DNA of 64,000 nucleotides from Azospirillum sp. TSA2s. Its GTDB lineage: Bacteria; Pseudomonadota; Alphaproteobacteria; Azospirillales; Azospirillaceae. Every line of letters begins with the position of its first letter. The stretch's first letter is position 1. A program made the translations under genes and the position numbers. The stretch covers positions 186,001 to 250,000 of the forward strand of contig NZ_CP039650.1 in the NCBI RefSeq assembly GCF_004923315.1, given 5' to 3'. Below, piece by piece: positions 43,864-52,505 of the stretch. Below the pieces are notes generated by a model. That model searched no databases. It was not told the DNA's origin and worked only from the letters and a program-made list of their open reading frames with translations.

Positions 43864-43966
43864 GCCTCTACTCTCTTCCAAAACATTGGAAATCGGCCGC
43901 GAAGCTATCACCCGCGCACGCGCACCGCAACGATTGCGGCCATTCCGCCGCTCAGAAGGCGCCGGA

Positions 43967-44509
43967 TCATGCGGCGATGCGGGTCGCCGACTGCCAATTG
44001 GCGCGTTCCATGCGCAGTTTGAACAGCGCGATCGGCTCGCCCCAGGGCGTCACCCGCGTCTCCAGCGCGATCGGCGTCATGCCGAGCTTGGCATAGAGCA
44101 GCAGGCCCGGCGTGTTGGTGTTGAAGCAATAGAGCGTCAGTTCGGGCAGGTGATGGTGATCGAAAGCGCGGTCGATCATCGTCCGCACCAGATATTCGGC
44201 GATACCGCGGCGGCGCAGGGTCGGGTCGACGCTGACATTGCCGATGCTGGCGGTGCAGCCATCCTCGAAGGTGGCATAGTTGGCATAGCCGACCACGCGC
44301 TCCCGCCCATCCTCGGTCAATGTGACCACGGTCGGATCGCGGCGGAGCCCCAGCGTCGCCCGGACCTGATCCGGGGTCAGCGGCCAGACGGCGCGCGGGA
44401 ACAGGAAATACAGCTCCTCCGCGTTGCGTGGGAACCCGCAGATGGTGGGGATGTCGGCGTCGGCGAGCGGCCGGTGCGACAAGGCGGTAAGGGACAGTGC
44501 GCTGCTCAT
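43967..44509 (-). CDS. GNAT-family N-acetyltransferase
   Basis: 180 residues. The C-terminal half has the acetyl-CoA-binding motif A of GNAT enzymes: IGNVSVDPTLRRRGIAEYLVRTMID, preceded by GYANYATFEDG and followed by LYCFNTNTPGLLLYAKLGM. The N-terminus (TICGFPRNAEELYFLFPRAV) resembles GNATs that act on small molecules. Substrate unknown. Divergent from ruvX, with only 76 bases between their start codons. Confidence 0.85.
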   Translation of the reverse strand: MSSALSLTALSHRPLADADIPTICGFPRNAEELYFLFPRAVWPLTPDQVRATLGLRRDPTVVTLTEDGRERVVGYANYATFEDGCTASIGNVSVDPTLRRRGIAEYLVRTMIDRAFDHHHLPELTLYCFNTNTPGLLLYAKLGMTPIALETRVTPWGEPIALFKLRMERANWQSATRIAA

Positions 44510-44585
44510 ACTTAGAAGAATAAGTATCTTTTACAACAACTCAAGCGATCTTGCAGTGACAAGGCTGCGGCCTTATGGTCGGATC

Positions 44586-45134
44586 ATGATCCATACCCTC
44601 TCCGAACTCGCGGCCCGGCTGGGCAAAAACCAACGTTTGCTTGGCCTTGACGTCGGCACCAAGACCGTCGGGCTGGCGGTGGCCGATCCGGGACTGATCG
44701 TCGCATCTCCCATCGGAACGCTGAAGCGCACCAAATTCACCCAGGATGCGCGCGAGCTGGGCAAGACAATCCGCGATTACGGCGTCGGCGGGCTGGTGGT
44801 CGGGCTGCCGCTGAACATGGATGGAACGGAGGGGCCGCGTGCCGAGTCGGTGCGCGCCTTCGCCAAGAACCTGCTGGAGCGTCCCGACCTGCTGGGCTGG
44901 GAGGCCGAAATCGCCTTTTGGGACGAGCGGCTGTCCACCTCGGCCGTCGAGCGCTTCATGATCGGCGAGGCCGACATGACCCGCAAGCGCCGGGACGAGG
45001 TGGTGGACAAGATGGCCGCCGCCTACATCCTGCAGGGTGCGCTCGACATGCTGGCCAACCAGCGCCGCCTCGCCGCGGAAGCGGATGAAGACGAAGGCGA
45101 GGAAGAGCGGGACGACGATTACGACCGCGATTGA
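44586..45134 (+). CDS. ruvX: YqgF/RuvX, Holliday junction resolvase-like rRNA processing nuclease
   Basis: 182 residues from ATG 44586. RNase H-like fold with GLDVGTKTVGLAVADPG, VVGLPLNMDGTEGPRAESVRAF and DERLSTSAVERFMI. YqgF is needed for 16S rRNA 5' processing and was first described as a Holliday resolvase candidate. The last 25 residues are very acidic (EADEDEGEEERDDDYDRD). It converges with the SPINDLY gene, 24 bases away. Confidence 0.93.
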   Translation: MIHTLSELAARLGKNQRLLGLDVGTKTVGLAVADPGLIVASPIGTLKRTKFTQDARELGKTIRDYGVGGLVVGLPLNMDGTEGPRAESVRAFAKNLLERPDLLGWEAEIAFWDERLSTSAVERFMIGEADMTRKRRDEVVDKMAAAYILQGALDMLANQRRLAAEADEDEGEEERDDDYDRD

Positions 45135-45158
45135 AGCGGTCGCCGACAAGGGCTGACC

Positions 45159-47054
45159 TCAGTCGAAGTTCAGGGCGAAGGACGCCCGTCCCTGCCCCGC
45201 CGCGGCGCGCTGCCACATGGCGCCGAAGGCCGCCTCCAACGCGCGGGTAAAGCGCATGCCATCCAGCGCCGGCGAGGCGGCGAGCCGGTCGCGCAGGCGG
45301 CTGCGGATGCTCGCCAGCCCGTCCGGATCGGACACCAGCGCGGCGGCCATGGCGATGTAGGCTTCCTCCCCCTCGACCGCCAGCGCCGGAAGCCCGGCGG
45401 AGGTCAGGTGGGTCACCGTGTGGCGGGCGCAGAACCGGTCACCGCCCAGCGTCACCACCGGCACCCCCATCCACAGCGCCTCCAGCGTCGTCAGCCCGCC
45501 CGAATAGGGGAAGGGGTCGAGCGCGACATCGATCTTGCCATAGGTCGCCAGGAATTCGGCATGCGGGGCCGCGCCGTGCAGCTCGATGCGGGCCGCGTCG
45601 GCGCCGGCGGCCGTGAACAGCGCCAGCGTCCGTGCCTGCAAATCCGCATCGTCCAGGCCGGACGTGCGCAGAAGCAGCCGCGACCCAGGCACCGCCGCCA
45701 GAAGGCGGGTCCACAAGGAGGCGACCTGCGCGTTCAGCTTGGGCAGGGCATTCAGGGAGCCGAAGGTCGGGGCGCCGCGCGCGGCCATCGGCAGCGGCGC
45801 CACGGCGGGTGCGGCGGCCGGCGGCGACCAGGGGACATAGGCGTCGGGCATGCGGACGATGCCCTCGATGGCCCAACCGTCGGCGCCCTCCGGGCTCTGC
45901 CGCGGGTCGGAAATCAGGTAATCCATCGCCGACAGGCCGGTGGTGCCGACATATCCGGCCCAGGTGACCTGCACCGGCGCCGCCCGCCGGGCGAAGACGC
46001 CCAACCGGTTGCCCAGCGTGTGGCCGGCCAGATCGACCAGGATATGGATGCCGTCGGCGCGGATGCGCTCCAGCAGGGCCGCGTCGTCCATCGCCACGCT
46101 GTCGACCCAGCCGTCGGCAAGACCGCGCAGCCGCGCAGTCACGGCGTCCGGGTTGGCGGTGTTGGAATAGCAGATCGCCTCGACCACGCCACGGTCATGG
46201 GCGGCCAGCACCGGCTCTAGGAAAGTGCCAACGGGGTGGGCACGGAAATCGGCGGAGACGTAACCGACGCGCAACCTCGGCGCCGGCGCCGCCACCGCGG
46301 CGGCCGGCCGGTCGGGATAGCGGACACCCCAATCGGCATGAGCCTGGGCGATCTGCGGCATCGTCCGCGCCGGGTCGTACTGCATCAGGAACAGCCGGGC
46401 GCTGTGCAGCGAATCAGCGCCGGGTGCCAGCCGCAGCGCACGGTCGAGCGCGGTCAAGGCCTCGCCGATGCGGGCCTGAGGGGCGAGCGACCGGCTGGCA
46501 CGGTTCGCCCACAGTTCCACCCGCGACGGCTCCAGGCACAGCCCGGCGCGATAGGCGCGGTCGGCCTCGCCCGGCCGGTTCATCTCGGCCAGCGCGTTGC
46601 CGATGTTGTAGGGCGGGATCCAGCTGTCGGGTTCGAGGATCGCGGCGCGGCGGTGCAGCGCCGCCGACTCGGCCCTGCGCGCCTGCGCCCGCAGCAGATT
46701 GCCGGCATTCACCAGCGCGGCCAGCGTGGCAGGGCTGAGCGCGATGGCGCGGCGGTAGCAGCCTTCCGCCAGATCGGCGCGCCCGGCGCCGGCCAGCGTC
46801 TCCGCCATCACCAGCAGGCCGTCCATCGCCATGGCGAGACCGCCGTCGAGGTTCAGCGCCCCGGCATAGGCCTGCGCCGCTCCCGGAATGTCGCCCTGAC
46901 TTTCCAGCACCAGCCCGTAATTGGCCCACCAGACGGCGACGCCCGGCCGGGCGGTGATGGCCTGGGCGAGAAGGTCCTGAGCCTCGGCCCAGCGGCCGGC
47001 CTGCGCGGCGATCAGGCCCTGGCGGTAGATGCTTTCGGCCTGATCCGGCGTCAT
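45159..47054 (-). CDS. SPINDLY-type TPR O-GlcNAc transferase family protein (GT41-like)
   Basis: 631 residues. The N-terminal 250 residues are TPR repeats (GRWAEAQDLLAQAITARPG, GDIPGAAQAYAGALNLDG, NRPGEADRAYRAGLCLEP). The C-terminal catalytic half has the GT41 features RVGYVSADFRAHPVGTFLEP, DLAGHTLGNRLGVFARRAAP, VQVTWAGYVGTTGLSAMDYL, and DPFPYSGGLTTLEALWMGVP. Relatives transfer GlcNAc or fucose to protein Ser/Thr; some act on bacterial flagellin. The target is unknown. Its start lies 16 bases after the stop of thyX, so the two are probably one operon. Confidence 0.9.
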   Translation of the reverse strand: MTPDQAESIYRQGLIAAQAGRWAEAQDLLAQAITARPGVAVWWANYGLVLESQGDIPGAAQAYAGALNLDGGLAMAMDGLLVMAETLAGAGRADLAEGCYRRAIALSPATLAALVNAGNLLRAQARRAESAALHRRAAILEPDSWIPPYNIGNALAEMNRPGEADRAYRAGLCLEPSRVELWANRASRSLAPQARIGEALTALDRALRLAPGADSLHSARLFLMQYDPARTMPQIAQAHADWGVRYPDRPAAAVAAPAPRLRVGYVSADFRAHPVGTFLEPVLAAHDRGVVEAICYSNTANPDAVTARLRGLADGWVDSVAMDDAALLERIRADGIHILVDLAGHTLGNRLGVFARRAAPVQVTWAGYVGTTGLSAMDYLISDPRQSPEGADGWAIEGIVRMPDAYVPWSPPAAAPAVAPLPMAARGAPTFGSLNALPKLNAQVASLWTRLLAAVPGSRLLLRTSGLDDADLQARTLALFTAAGADAARIELHGAAPHAEFLATYGKIDVALDPFPYSGGLTTLEALWMGVPVVTLGGDRFCARHTVTHLTSAGLPALAVEGEEAYIAMAAALVSDPDGLASIRSRLRDRLAASPALDGMRFTRALEAAFGAMWQRAAAGQGRASFALNFD

Positions 47055-47070
47055 CGTCTTCGGTTCCGTC

Positions 47071-48012
47071 TTAAGCTTCGGTACGACCGAGCTGGTCCAT
47101 CAGCTCGCGCCATTCGCGCTTGGACAGGCCGCTGGCCTCCTGCGTCACCGGCTCCCCGGCCAGCAGGCGCTTCACCACGTCAAGGCCGGTGCGCGACAGG
47201 TGGGCGCCGCCCATGCGGTATTCGGTGAAGGACTCGTAGACCGCCGGAACCCAGCGCTTCACCACGTCCAGCATCGCGTCGGCATAGACGCGGATCTCAT
47301 ACTGGGCGTGAGCATCGGCGCGCAGCGACAGGAAATGTAGAAGGTTGTGGAGATCGACCTTCCAGTACCACTGCGTGTAGTAGTTCAAGGACAGGTTCAT
47401 CCGCGCCAGTTCGCGCGCCAGACCCTGGCGGGTCGGATCGATGACGCTGCCGTCCTCACGGTGGTTCAGCATCTCTTCGTAGTGGCTGTAGGCGCGTTCG
47501 GAATCCTCGCGCAGCAGCCGCATGACGTTGGCCGCCTCCTCGCCTTCCAGCACGTCGCCGCGGCCCTGGCGGTTCACCACGGCCTGGGCGCCCAGCTGTT
47601 CCGGTGCCGGCACGTAGAATTCGCGGTCGAGGATGGAGTAACGCGCCGAATACTCGTTCACGTTCGCGGTGCGGTGGCGAATCCACTGGCGGGCGACGAA
47701 GATCGGCAGCTTCACATGGAACTTGATCTCGCACATCTCGAACGGGGTCGAGTGGCGGTGGCGCATCAGATACTTGATGAGGCCGGAATCCTCGCTGACC
47801 TTCTTGGTGCCCTTGCCATAGGACACGCGCGCCGCCTGCACGACCGCCGAATCGTCGCCCATATAGTCGATGACGCGGACGAAGCCGTGGTCCAGAACCT
47901 CCAGCGGCTGATAGAGGATCTCTTCCAGCGCCGGGACGGTGGCGCGGCGGGTGGTGGCGGTGACGGCGCGCAGGCGATCGATTTCGTCGCGCTGCTCGGG
48001 CGTGATCGGCAT
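47071..48012 (-). CDS. thyX: FAD-dependent thymidylate synthase
   Basis: 313 residues. The ThyX signature RHRTANVNEYSARYS (RHRxxxxNExSxRY) is intact, as are the FAD/dUMP contacts (RHRHSTPFEMCEIKFHVKLP and RVYADAM). It makes dTMP from dUMP with methylenetetrahydrofolate and NADPH through FAD. No thyA is in the window. The downstream neighbour is the SPINDLY-type transferase. Confidence 0.96.
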   Translation of the reverse strand: MPITPEQRDEIDRLRAVTATTRRATVPALEEILYQPLEVLDHGFVRVIDYMGDDSAVVQAARVSYGKGTKKVSEDSGLIKYLMRHRHSTPFEMCEIKFHVKLPIFVARQWIRHRTANVNEYSARYSILDREFYVPAPEQLGAQAVVNRQGRGDVLEGEEAANVMRLLREDSERAYSHYEEMLNHREDGSVIDPTRQGLARELARMNLSLNYYTQWYWKVDLHNLLHFLSLRADAHAQYEIRVYADAMLDVVKRWVPAVYESFTEYRMGGAHLSRTGLDVVKRLLAGEPVTQEASGLSKREWRELMDQLGRTEA

Positions 48013-48129
48013 GGTGACTCCGGGGTTACGGTGCCGGCTGTCTTACCAGACCGCGTGGCTGTCGGGAACGGTGAACGAACGAAGTGCCCCGCGTCAACGC
48101 AACGCATTCGGCGATCATGCACACACCCC

Positions 48130-48157
48130 CTTCCCTTGCCGAACGGGAGTGCCTATA
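48130..48157 (+). promoter_or_regulatory. Candidate ssrA promoter
   Basis: -35-like CTTCCC (48130-48135), 16-base spacer and -10 CTATAT (48152-48157). Transcription would begin near 48164, where the acceptor piece should start. Confidence 0.45.
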
Positions 48158-48164
48158 TTCGCCT

Positions 48165-48456
48165 CGTCGGTTCGCCGACTATGGCGATAAACGCCTTGTG
48201 GAATAAGCGTTGTGGACCCGGGGGCGGTACCCGGCGCCTCCACCAACCATACACCGGACTCGTTGACCGGGGTCGTTGGGGGCGAAATAGGATCGACACG
48301 CGTGGTAAAGGCATGGTTTTCGCTCGGCATGGTTCCGCCGTTATCGGGCCGTTGCAATAGTTGCCAACGACAACGTTGCTCAGGCTCGCCTCGCTGCCTA
48401 ACGGCGGCTGGTAGCCTAAACCTAATCCCCGAGGGTTAGCGCCTAAGGGTGGGGCC
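48165..48456 (+). ncRNA. ssrA: Circularly permuted two-piece tmRNA
   Basis: The 3'-terminal acceptor piece is encoded first: an atypical T arm CCGGG-GGCGGTA-CCCGG, then CGCCTCC-ACCA ending at 48245. After a 32-base spacer, the coding piece starts at 48278 with GGGGGCG, which pairs with CGCCTCC to form the acceptor stem, then AGGATCGACACG. The tag reading frame at 48363-48401 encodes ANDNVAQARLAA. tmRNA rescues stalled ribosomes and tags the product for ClpXP. The T loop lacks TTC, as in other alphaproteobacteria. Outer ends are estimated; a hairpin follows at 48457. Confidence 0.93.
48363..48401 (+). other. tmRNA proteolysis tag reading frame
   Basis: Resume codon GCC follows AATAGTT. The frame reads ANDNVAQARLAA then TAA. 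The C-terminal LAA is the ClpX degron, and the AND start carries the SspB contact. Confidence 0.92.
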
Positions 48457-48484
48457 GTGGGCCGCCTAGCAACAGAAGGCCCAC
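48457..48484 (+). terminator. Terminal hairpin of ssrA
   Basis: Perfect 7-bp stem GTGGGCC/GGCCCAC with a 14-base loop, followed by the pyrimidine-rich CCTCTTCTTTCC. It is either the terminator or the last helix of the coding piece. Confidence 0.6.
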
Positions 48485-48567
48485 ACCTCTTCTTTCCAGC
48501 GTTTCGTGCCGGCCCTCGGCCAAGGCGGGACGCCGGACCGATCGCGTTATCAGGGACCCGCCCAAGC

Positions 48568-49065
48568 ATGCCGAAAGAGCAGCTCCGCTATGACCGCATG
48601 GTCGAGACCGCGTTGCGCGGCGTTGTCCGCGACGCGCTGACCGAGGTTGCCGAGCGCGGCTTGCCGGGCAATCACCATTTCTACCTGACCTTCCGCACCG
48701 GCTTCCCCGGCGTGGAGATCCCGGATTACCTGGCCTCCCAGTATCCGAACGAGATGACCATCGTCCTGCAGTTCCAGTATTACGGGCTGGACGTGACGGA
48801 CGATCATTTCGAGGTCACGCTGAGCTTCAACAACGTGCATGAGCGGCTGGTGATCCCGTTCGCCGCCATCACCACCTTCGCCGACCCGTCGGTGAACTTC
48901 GCGCTGCAGTTCCAGCCGCTGGCCGCCGCCGAATCGGCGGAGGTCTCGACCATGCCGCCCCGCCCCGCTGCCGAACGCGCCGAGGAAAAGGCGGAAGAAG
49001 CAGCCCCGGCCGAGGAGCCGAAGCGCGGCGAGGTCGTGGCCCTGGACGCTTTCCGCAAGAAGTAA
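48568..49065 (+). CDS. sspB: SspB, ClpXP adaptor for ssrA-tagged proteins (alphaproteobacterial type)
   Basis: 165 residues from ATG 48568. Core: LPGNHHFYLTFRTGFPGVEI, YLASQYPNEMTIVLQFQYYG, VTLSFNNVHERLVIPFAAIT, the SspB-alpha fold that grips the tmRNA tag. A long Ala/Glu linker leads to the C-terminal VVALDAFRKK, matching the ClpX-binding tail of SspB. It starts about 80 bases after the ssrA hairpin, so tag and adaptor are adjacent and may be co-transcribed. ClpX here has the zinc domain that docks this tail. Confidence 0.93.
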   Translation: MPKEQLRYDRMVETALRGVVRDALTEVAERGLPGNHHFYLTFRTGFPGVEIPDYLASQYPNEMTIVLQFQYYGLDVTDDHFEVTLSFNNVHERLVIPFAAITTFADPSVNFALQFQPLAAAESAEVSTMPPRPAAERAEEKAEEAAPAEEPKRGEVVALDAFRKK

Positions 49066-49078
49066 CCGCTTCCCACAC

Positions 49079-49456
49079 ATGCCGTCCCAGCCGCCCAGCG
49101 AGTATGTCGTCACGCTCTGCGAGATGATGGCGCCGCTGGGCGATGTGCGGGCGCGCCGCATGTTCGGCGGCTATGGCCTGTCCATCGACGGGCTGACCTT
49201 CGCGCTGGTCGCGGACGAAACCCTGTATTTCAAGGCGGACGACGTGAACCGGGCGGCATTCGCGAATCTGGGGTTGGAGCCTTTCCGGCCGATGCCGGAC
49301 AAGCCGACCACCCTGTCCTACTACCCGCCTCCCGACTCGGCTCTGGACGAGCAGGACGAACTGCTGCCATGGGCCCAGTCGGGGTTCGAGGCGGCCTTGC
49401 GGGCGGCGACAAAGAAGGCGGCGAAGGTGAAGCGGAAAACTCCCTCTACCCAATAG
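49079..49456 (+). CDS. TfoX/Sxy N-terminal domain protein
   Basis: 125 residues beginning 13 bases after sspB, so probably co-transcribed. The TfoX-N fold is seen in VTLCEMMAPLGDVRARRMFGG, YGLSIDGLTFALVADETLYFK and the LSYYPPPDSAL segment. The longer Sxy regulators of competence have a second domain that is missing here. The C-terminus is lysine-rich. The role of such single-domain proteins is unknown. Confidence 0.85.
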   Translation: MPSQPPSEYVVTLCEMMAPLGDVRARRMFGGYGLSIDGLTFALVADETLYFKADDVNRAAFANLGLEPFRPMPDKPTTLSYYPPPDSALDEQDELLPWAQSGFEAALRAATKKAAKVKRKTPSTQ

Positions 49457-49532
49457 CCCCCCTTTTCACCGGAGCTGCGGGATGCACACCATCTCTAGCA
49501 GTATCCAACCTCTCGAACCAAAGGAACCTTGC

Positions 49533-49615
49533 GTGATCCCCGCGCAGGCGGGGATCCAGGAAGCTCAGCGGCTGGGCGGCTGAAACAGCTGGATTCCCGC
49601 CTTCGCGGGAATGAC
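49533..49615. repeat. Interspersed palindromic repeat
   Basis: Two 27-base arms in inverted orientation (49533-49559 and 49589-49615) with four mismatches: GTGATCCCCGCGCAGGCGGG... facing ...CGCCTTCGCGGGAATGAC. Each arm has its own small internal hairpin. This form of intergenic repeat is widespread in proteobacteria. No ORF overlaps; it lies between the TfoX gene and coq9. Confidence 0.75.
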
Positions 49616-49697
49616 AGCTGAACACGCACTATGATTCTACCGTGAGAACTTTGCTCCCCTTAGCCCCCCGGGGGGAGAGAGGGCTTCCCCTACACCC

Positions 49698-50393
49698 TCA
49701 AATATTCTCCGCCATATGGATCGTCGCGTTGCTCGCCTGGGCGCCGGCGGTGCGTTGGCGCATCTGACGGGCGAAACGCAGCGGGTTGGGGAGGATGTTC
49801 AGCATAGAGCCGAGCTTGCCGACCGACGAGGTCGCCTTGCCCACCGCCATCACGTCGGCCAGCCGGCGGTCGATGAAGGCGCGGGTTTCCGCATGGTCGT
49901 CCGACTTGTCATCCAGCCAATAGAAGGTGGAGGAGCTGACCACCGCCGCCAGCAGCGCCCGCTTGGTATAGTGGTTGTAGTCGGTGGAGGTATCGCCGGC
50001 GGCGAACCACATGGCGTCCACCGTGCGGTAGAGCAGCCGCAGGCCGAGCGTCACGTTCTGTGGCATCGCCAGGTAGGAAAGCTGCCGGCGCTTGGCTTCG
50101 CGATAGGGCTCCAGAACCTCGAAATAGGTGCGGACGGCGAGAGAGATGCGCTCGCGCACCTTCATCTCGGCCATCGGCTGGGCTTCCAGCCGGTCCAGCA
50201 TCTGGCGGTCGGTCCAGTCGGCGAAATGCTCCACCGCGTCGGTGACGCCGCCGGGGAAGGCACGCAGCAGCGCCGACGGCTCGTGCCCCGTCATCTCGGT
50301 GCCGTCGCGCAGAGCCTGCAGGCTCCAGCCGTCGAAGACGACGTTGGGCAGGCTGGCCACCAGGATCTCGTCGCGAAGCGTGTCGATGCTCAT
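49698..50393 (-). CDS. coq9: COQ9-family ubiquinone biosynthesis protein
   Basis: 231 residues from ATG 50393, chosen because GGGAG is 8 bases upstream; the TTG two codons earlier is too close. It is an all-helical TetR-like fold with the COQ9 region VDAMWFAAGDTSTDYNHYTKRALLAAVVSSSTFYWLDD. COQ9 binds isoprene lipids and presents the quinone precursor to COQ7. In the window it is next to def and rpsU, with no other ubi gene. Confidence 0.92.
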   Translation of the reverse strand: MSIDTLRDEILVASLPNVVFDGWSLQALRDGTEMTGHEPSALLRAFPGGVTDAVEHFADWTDRQMLDRLEAQPMAEMKVRERISLAVRTYFEVLEPYREAKRRQLSYLAMPQNVTLGLRLLYRTVDAMWFAAGDTSTDYNHYTKRALLAAVVSSSTFYWLDDKSDDHAETRAFIDRRLADVMAVGKATSSVGKLGSMLNILPNPLRFARQMRQRTAGAQASNATIHMAENI

Positions 50394-50417
50394 CGCCAAA
50401 TCTCCCTGCGCTCGCCC

Positions 50418-50999
50418 TCAGGCCGGGGTCGGCGCGTCCGTGGCCGCGCCCGGCGCGGCCGTGATATGAGTCGCCGCGGCCAGCGCGGCGTTGAGGTGAT
50501 GCATCTCCTCGGTGCAGACGAGGAGCCGCAGATCGTCCATGCGATCAAGATAGAGCACGCCATCCAGGTGGTCGACCTCGTGCTGGACCACACGGGCGTG
50601 GAATCCCGACGCCTCCCGCTCGATCCGGGCGCCGTCAAGGCCATAGCCGCGGTAGCGGATGCGGGCAAAGCGCGGCACCAGCCCGCGCAGGCCCGGAATC
50701 GACAGACAGCCTTCCCAGCCCATGACCATGTCGTCGGTCAGCGGCTCGATCACCGGATTGACCAGGACGGTGTTCGCCACCTCCTCCCCCTCGCCGCGGT
50801 CGGCGGGGACGCGGAAGACGATGATCCGGCGCGACTCCGCGATCTGCGGCGCGGCCAGCCCGACTCCGGGAGCGTCCAGCATGGTGGCGATCATGTCGGC
50901 CGCCAGCCGGGCGACGGCCGGCTCGGTCGGGTCGGCGATGGGCTCCGCGATCTTGCGGAGTACGGGATTGCCCATCCGGGCGATTGGAAGCACTGGCAT
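50418..50999 (-). CDS. def: Peptide deformylase
   Basis: 193 residues from ATG 50999. All three deformylase motifs are present: GVGLAAPQI, EGCLSIPGLRG and HEVDHLDGVLYLDRM; the Cys and two His ligate the metal. It removes the formyl group from new proteins at the ribosome. The C-terminus has a 30-residue Ala-rich tail. It lies 24 bases upstream of coq9, so the two are probably an operon. It diverges from rpsU. Confidence 0.95.
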   Translation of the reverse strand: MPVLPIARMGNPVLRKIAEPIADPTEPAVARLAADMIATMLDAPGVGLAAPQIAESRRIIVFRVPADRGEGEEVANTVLVNPVIEPLTDDMVMGWEGCLSIPGLRGLVPRFARIRYRGYGLDGARIEREASGFHARVVQHEVDHLDGVLYLDRMDDLRLLVCTEEMHHLNAALAAATHITAAPGAATDAPTPA

Positions 51000-51202
51000 G
51001 CCGCTATATCTGGAGTGTGGATGCGGCTGGAGCAACCGATTCCTGTGGTTCCGGCCGGGCTTATGCTTGCGTGCCGAAGACTCCCCTTCACAAAGGCGGT
51101 GGGGCATGCTACACACTGCGCCCACACAAGGGGTGCGCCCGCCGCGCATGCCTATTTGTTGCCTTGGTGCAACACGGCTCACTTGGAAGGGTGACGGTAA
51201 AC

Positions 51203-51406
51203 GTGCAAGTTCTGGTCCGAGATAACAACGTCGATCAGGCCCTCCGCGCGCTGAAGAAGAAGATGCAGCGCGAGGGCATTTTCCGTGAGATGAAGCTGCG
51301 TCGCAACTACGAGAAGCCCTCGGAGAAGCGTGCGCGTGAGAAGGCTGAAGCGGTGCGTCGCACCCGCAAGCTGCTCCGTAAGCGGATGGAACGCGAGGGC
51401 TATTAA
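51203..51406 (+). CDS. rpsU: 30S ribosomal protein S21
   Basis: 67 residues starting at GTG 51203 (QVLVRDNNVDQALRALKKKM), ending KLLRKRMEREGY. A GTG at 51191 in frame would add four residues but sits directly on the GGAAGG site, while 51203 is 12 bases from it; 51203 is chosen. S21 helps mRNA start-site base pairing. It is a single gene with its own terminator, divergent from def. Confidence 0.93.
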   Translation: MQVLVRDNNVDQALRALKKKMQREGIFREMKLRRNYEKPSEKRAREKAEAVRRTRKLLRKRMEREGY

Positions 51407-51479
51407 TCGTCGGTCGCACGTAGCGACTGCGAAGGGCGCGTGTGATGCGCGCCCAAGACCCCTTGTGTCTTGCACCCGA

Positions 51480-51509
51480 CCGTCCCGCGATCCTCGCGTG
51501 GGCGGTTTT
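51480..51509 (+). terminator. Terminator after rpsU
   Basis: A hairpin CCGTCCCGCGA/TCGCGTGGGCGG followed by TTTT, 74 bases after rpsU. A second perfect hairpin GGGCGCG/CGCGCCC at 51434-51454 precedes it and may protect or pause the transcript. Confidence 0.7.
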
Positions 51510-51611
51510 GGTGTATCTGCGCCATTTCGCTTGGCCTGATTGTGCGTCGGTCAAGCGTATTGAACGGTCAGCGAGCCAAAACGTCGCAGCCCGTACCGGA
51601 AAGGCCCGATC

Positions 51612-52445
51612 ATGAGCGCTTCCAACCTCACCGCCCGCCACTCGGTCCCGGCGTTGCGCGCCCGCAAGGGGGGCGAGCCGATCGTCTGCCTGACCGCCTA
51701 CACCGCCCCAGTGGCCCGGCTGCTCGACCCGCATGTCGATATCCTGCTGGTCGGCGATTCGCTGGGCATGGTGGTCTATGGGCTGGACAGCACGCTGCCG
51801 GTGACGCTGGACATGATGATCGCCCATGGCGCCGCGGTGGTGCGCGCGTCGGAACGGGCCTGCGTCGTCGTCGATCTGCCCTTCGGCAGCTATCAGGAGA
51901 GCAAGGAGGCCGCTTTCCGCACCTCCGCCCGCGTGATGGCGGAAACCGGTGCCCAGGCGGTCAAGCTGGAAGGTGGGCTGGAGATGGCGGAGACGGTGGC
52001 CTTCCTGACCGCCCGCGGCATTCCGGTGATGGGCCATGTCGGGCTGACGCCGCAGTCCGTCAACACGCTCGGCGGCTACAAGGCTGTCGGTCGCGATGCC
52101 GAGGCGGCCGAGCGGATCGCCGCCGACGCCCGTGCCATCACCGAGGCCGGCGCCTTCACCCTGGTGATCGAAGGCACGATGGAGCAACTCGCCCGCCGCA
52201 TCACCGAAGAGGTGGCGATCCCCACCATCGGCATCGGCGGCTCACCGGCCTGCGACGGTCAGGTGCTGGTCACCGACGACATGCTTGGCCTGTTCGGCGC
52301 CTTCCAGCCGAAATTCGTCAAGCGCTACGCCAACCTCGGCGAAACGGTCGGCGAGGCCGCCGCGACCTACGCCGCCGAGGTGCGCAGCCGCGCCTTTCCG
52401 GGGCCGGAGCATTGCTTCGGGATGAAGAAGGCGGCGACGGTGTAA
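51612..52445 (+). CDS. panB: 3-methyl-2-oxobutanoate hydroxymethyltransferase
   Basis: 277 residues. TIM-barrel PanB with LVGDSLGMVVYGLDSTLPVT, MIAHGAAVVRASERA, the catalytic Glu region MGHVGLTPQSVNTLGGYKAVG, and IPTIGIGGSPACDGQVLVTDD. It makes ketopantoate from ketoisovalerate and methylenetetrahydrofolate in pantothenate/CoA synthesis. panC is not adjacent. Single gene. Confidence 0.96.
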   Translation: MSASNLTARHSVPALRARKGGEPIVCLTAYTAPVARLLDPHVDILLVGDSLGMVVYGLDSTLPVTLDMMIAHGAAVVRASERACVVVDLPFGSYQESKEAAFRTSARVMAETGAQAVKLEGGLEMAETVAFLTARGIPVMGHVGLTPQSVNTLGGYKAVGRDAEAAERIAADARAITEAGAFTLVIEGTMEQLARRITEEVAIPTIGIGGSPACDGQVLVTDDMLGLFGAFQPKFVKRYANLGETVGEAAATYAAEVRSRAFPGPEHCFGMKKAATV

Positions 52446-52505
52446 GGCTCTGTCCCGCACATCGTTCTTCCTCCGTTCCAGGCGATCCGCTACAGTCCGA
52501 TCGCC

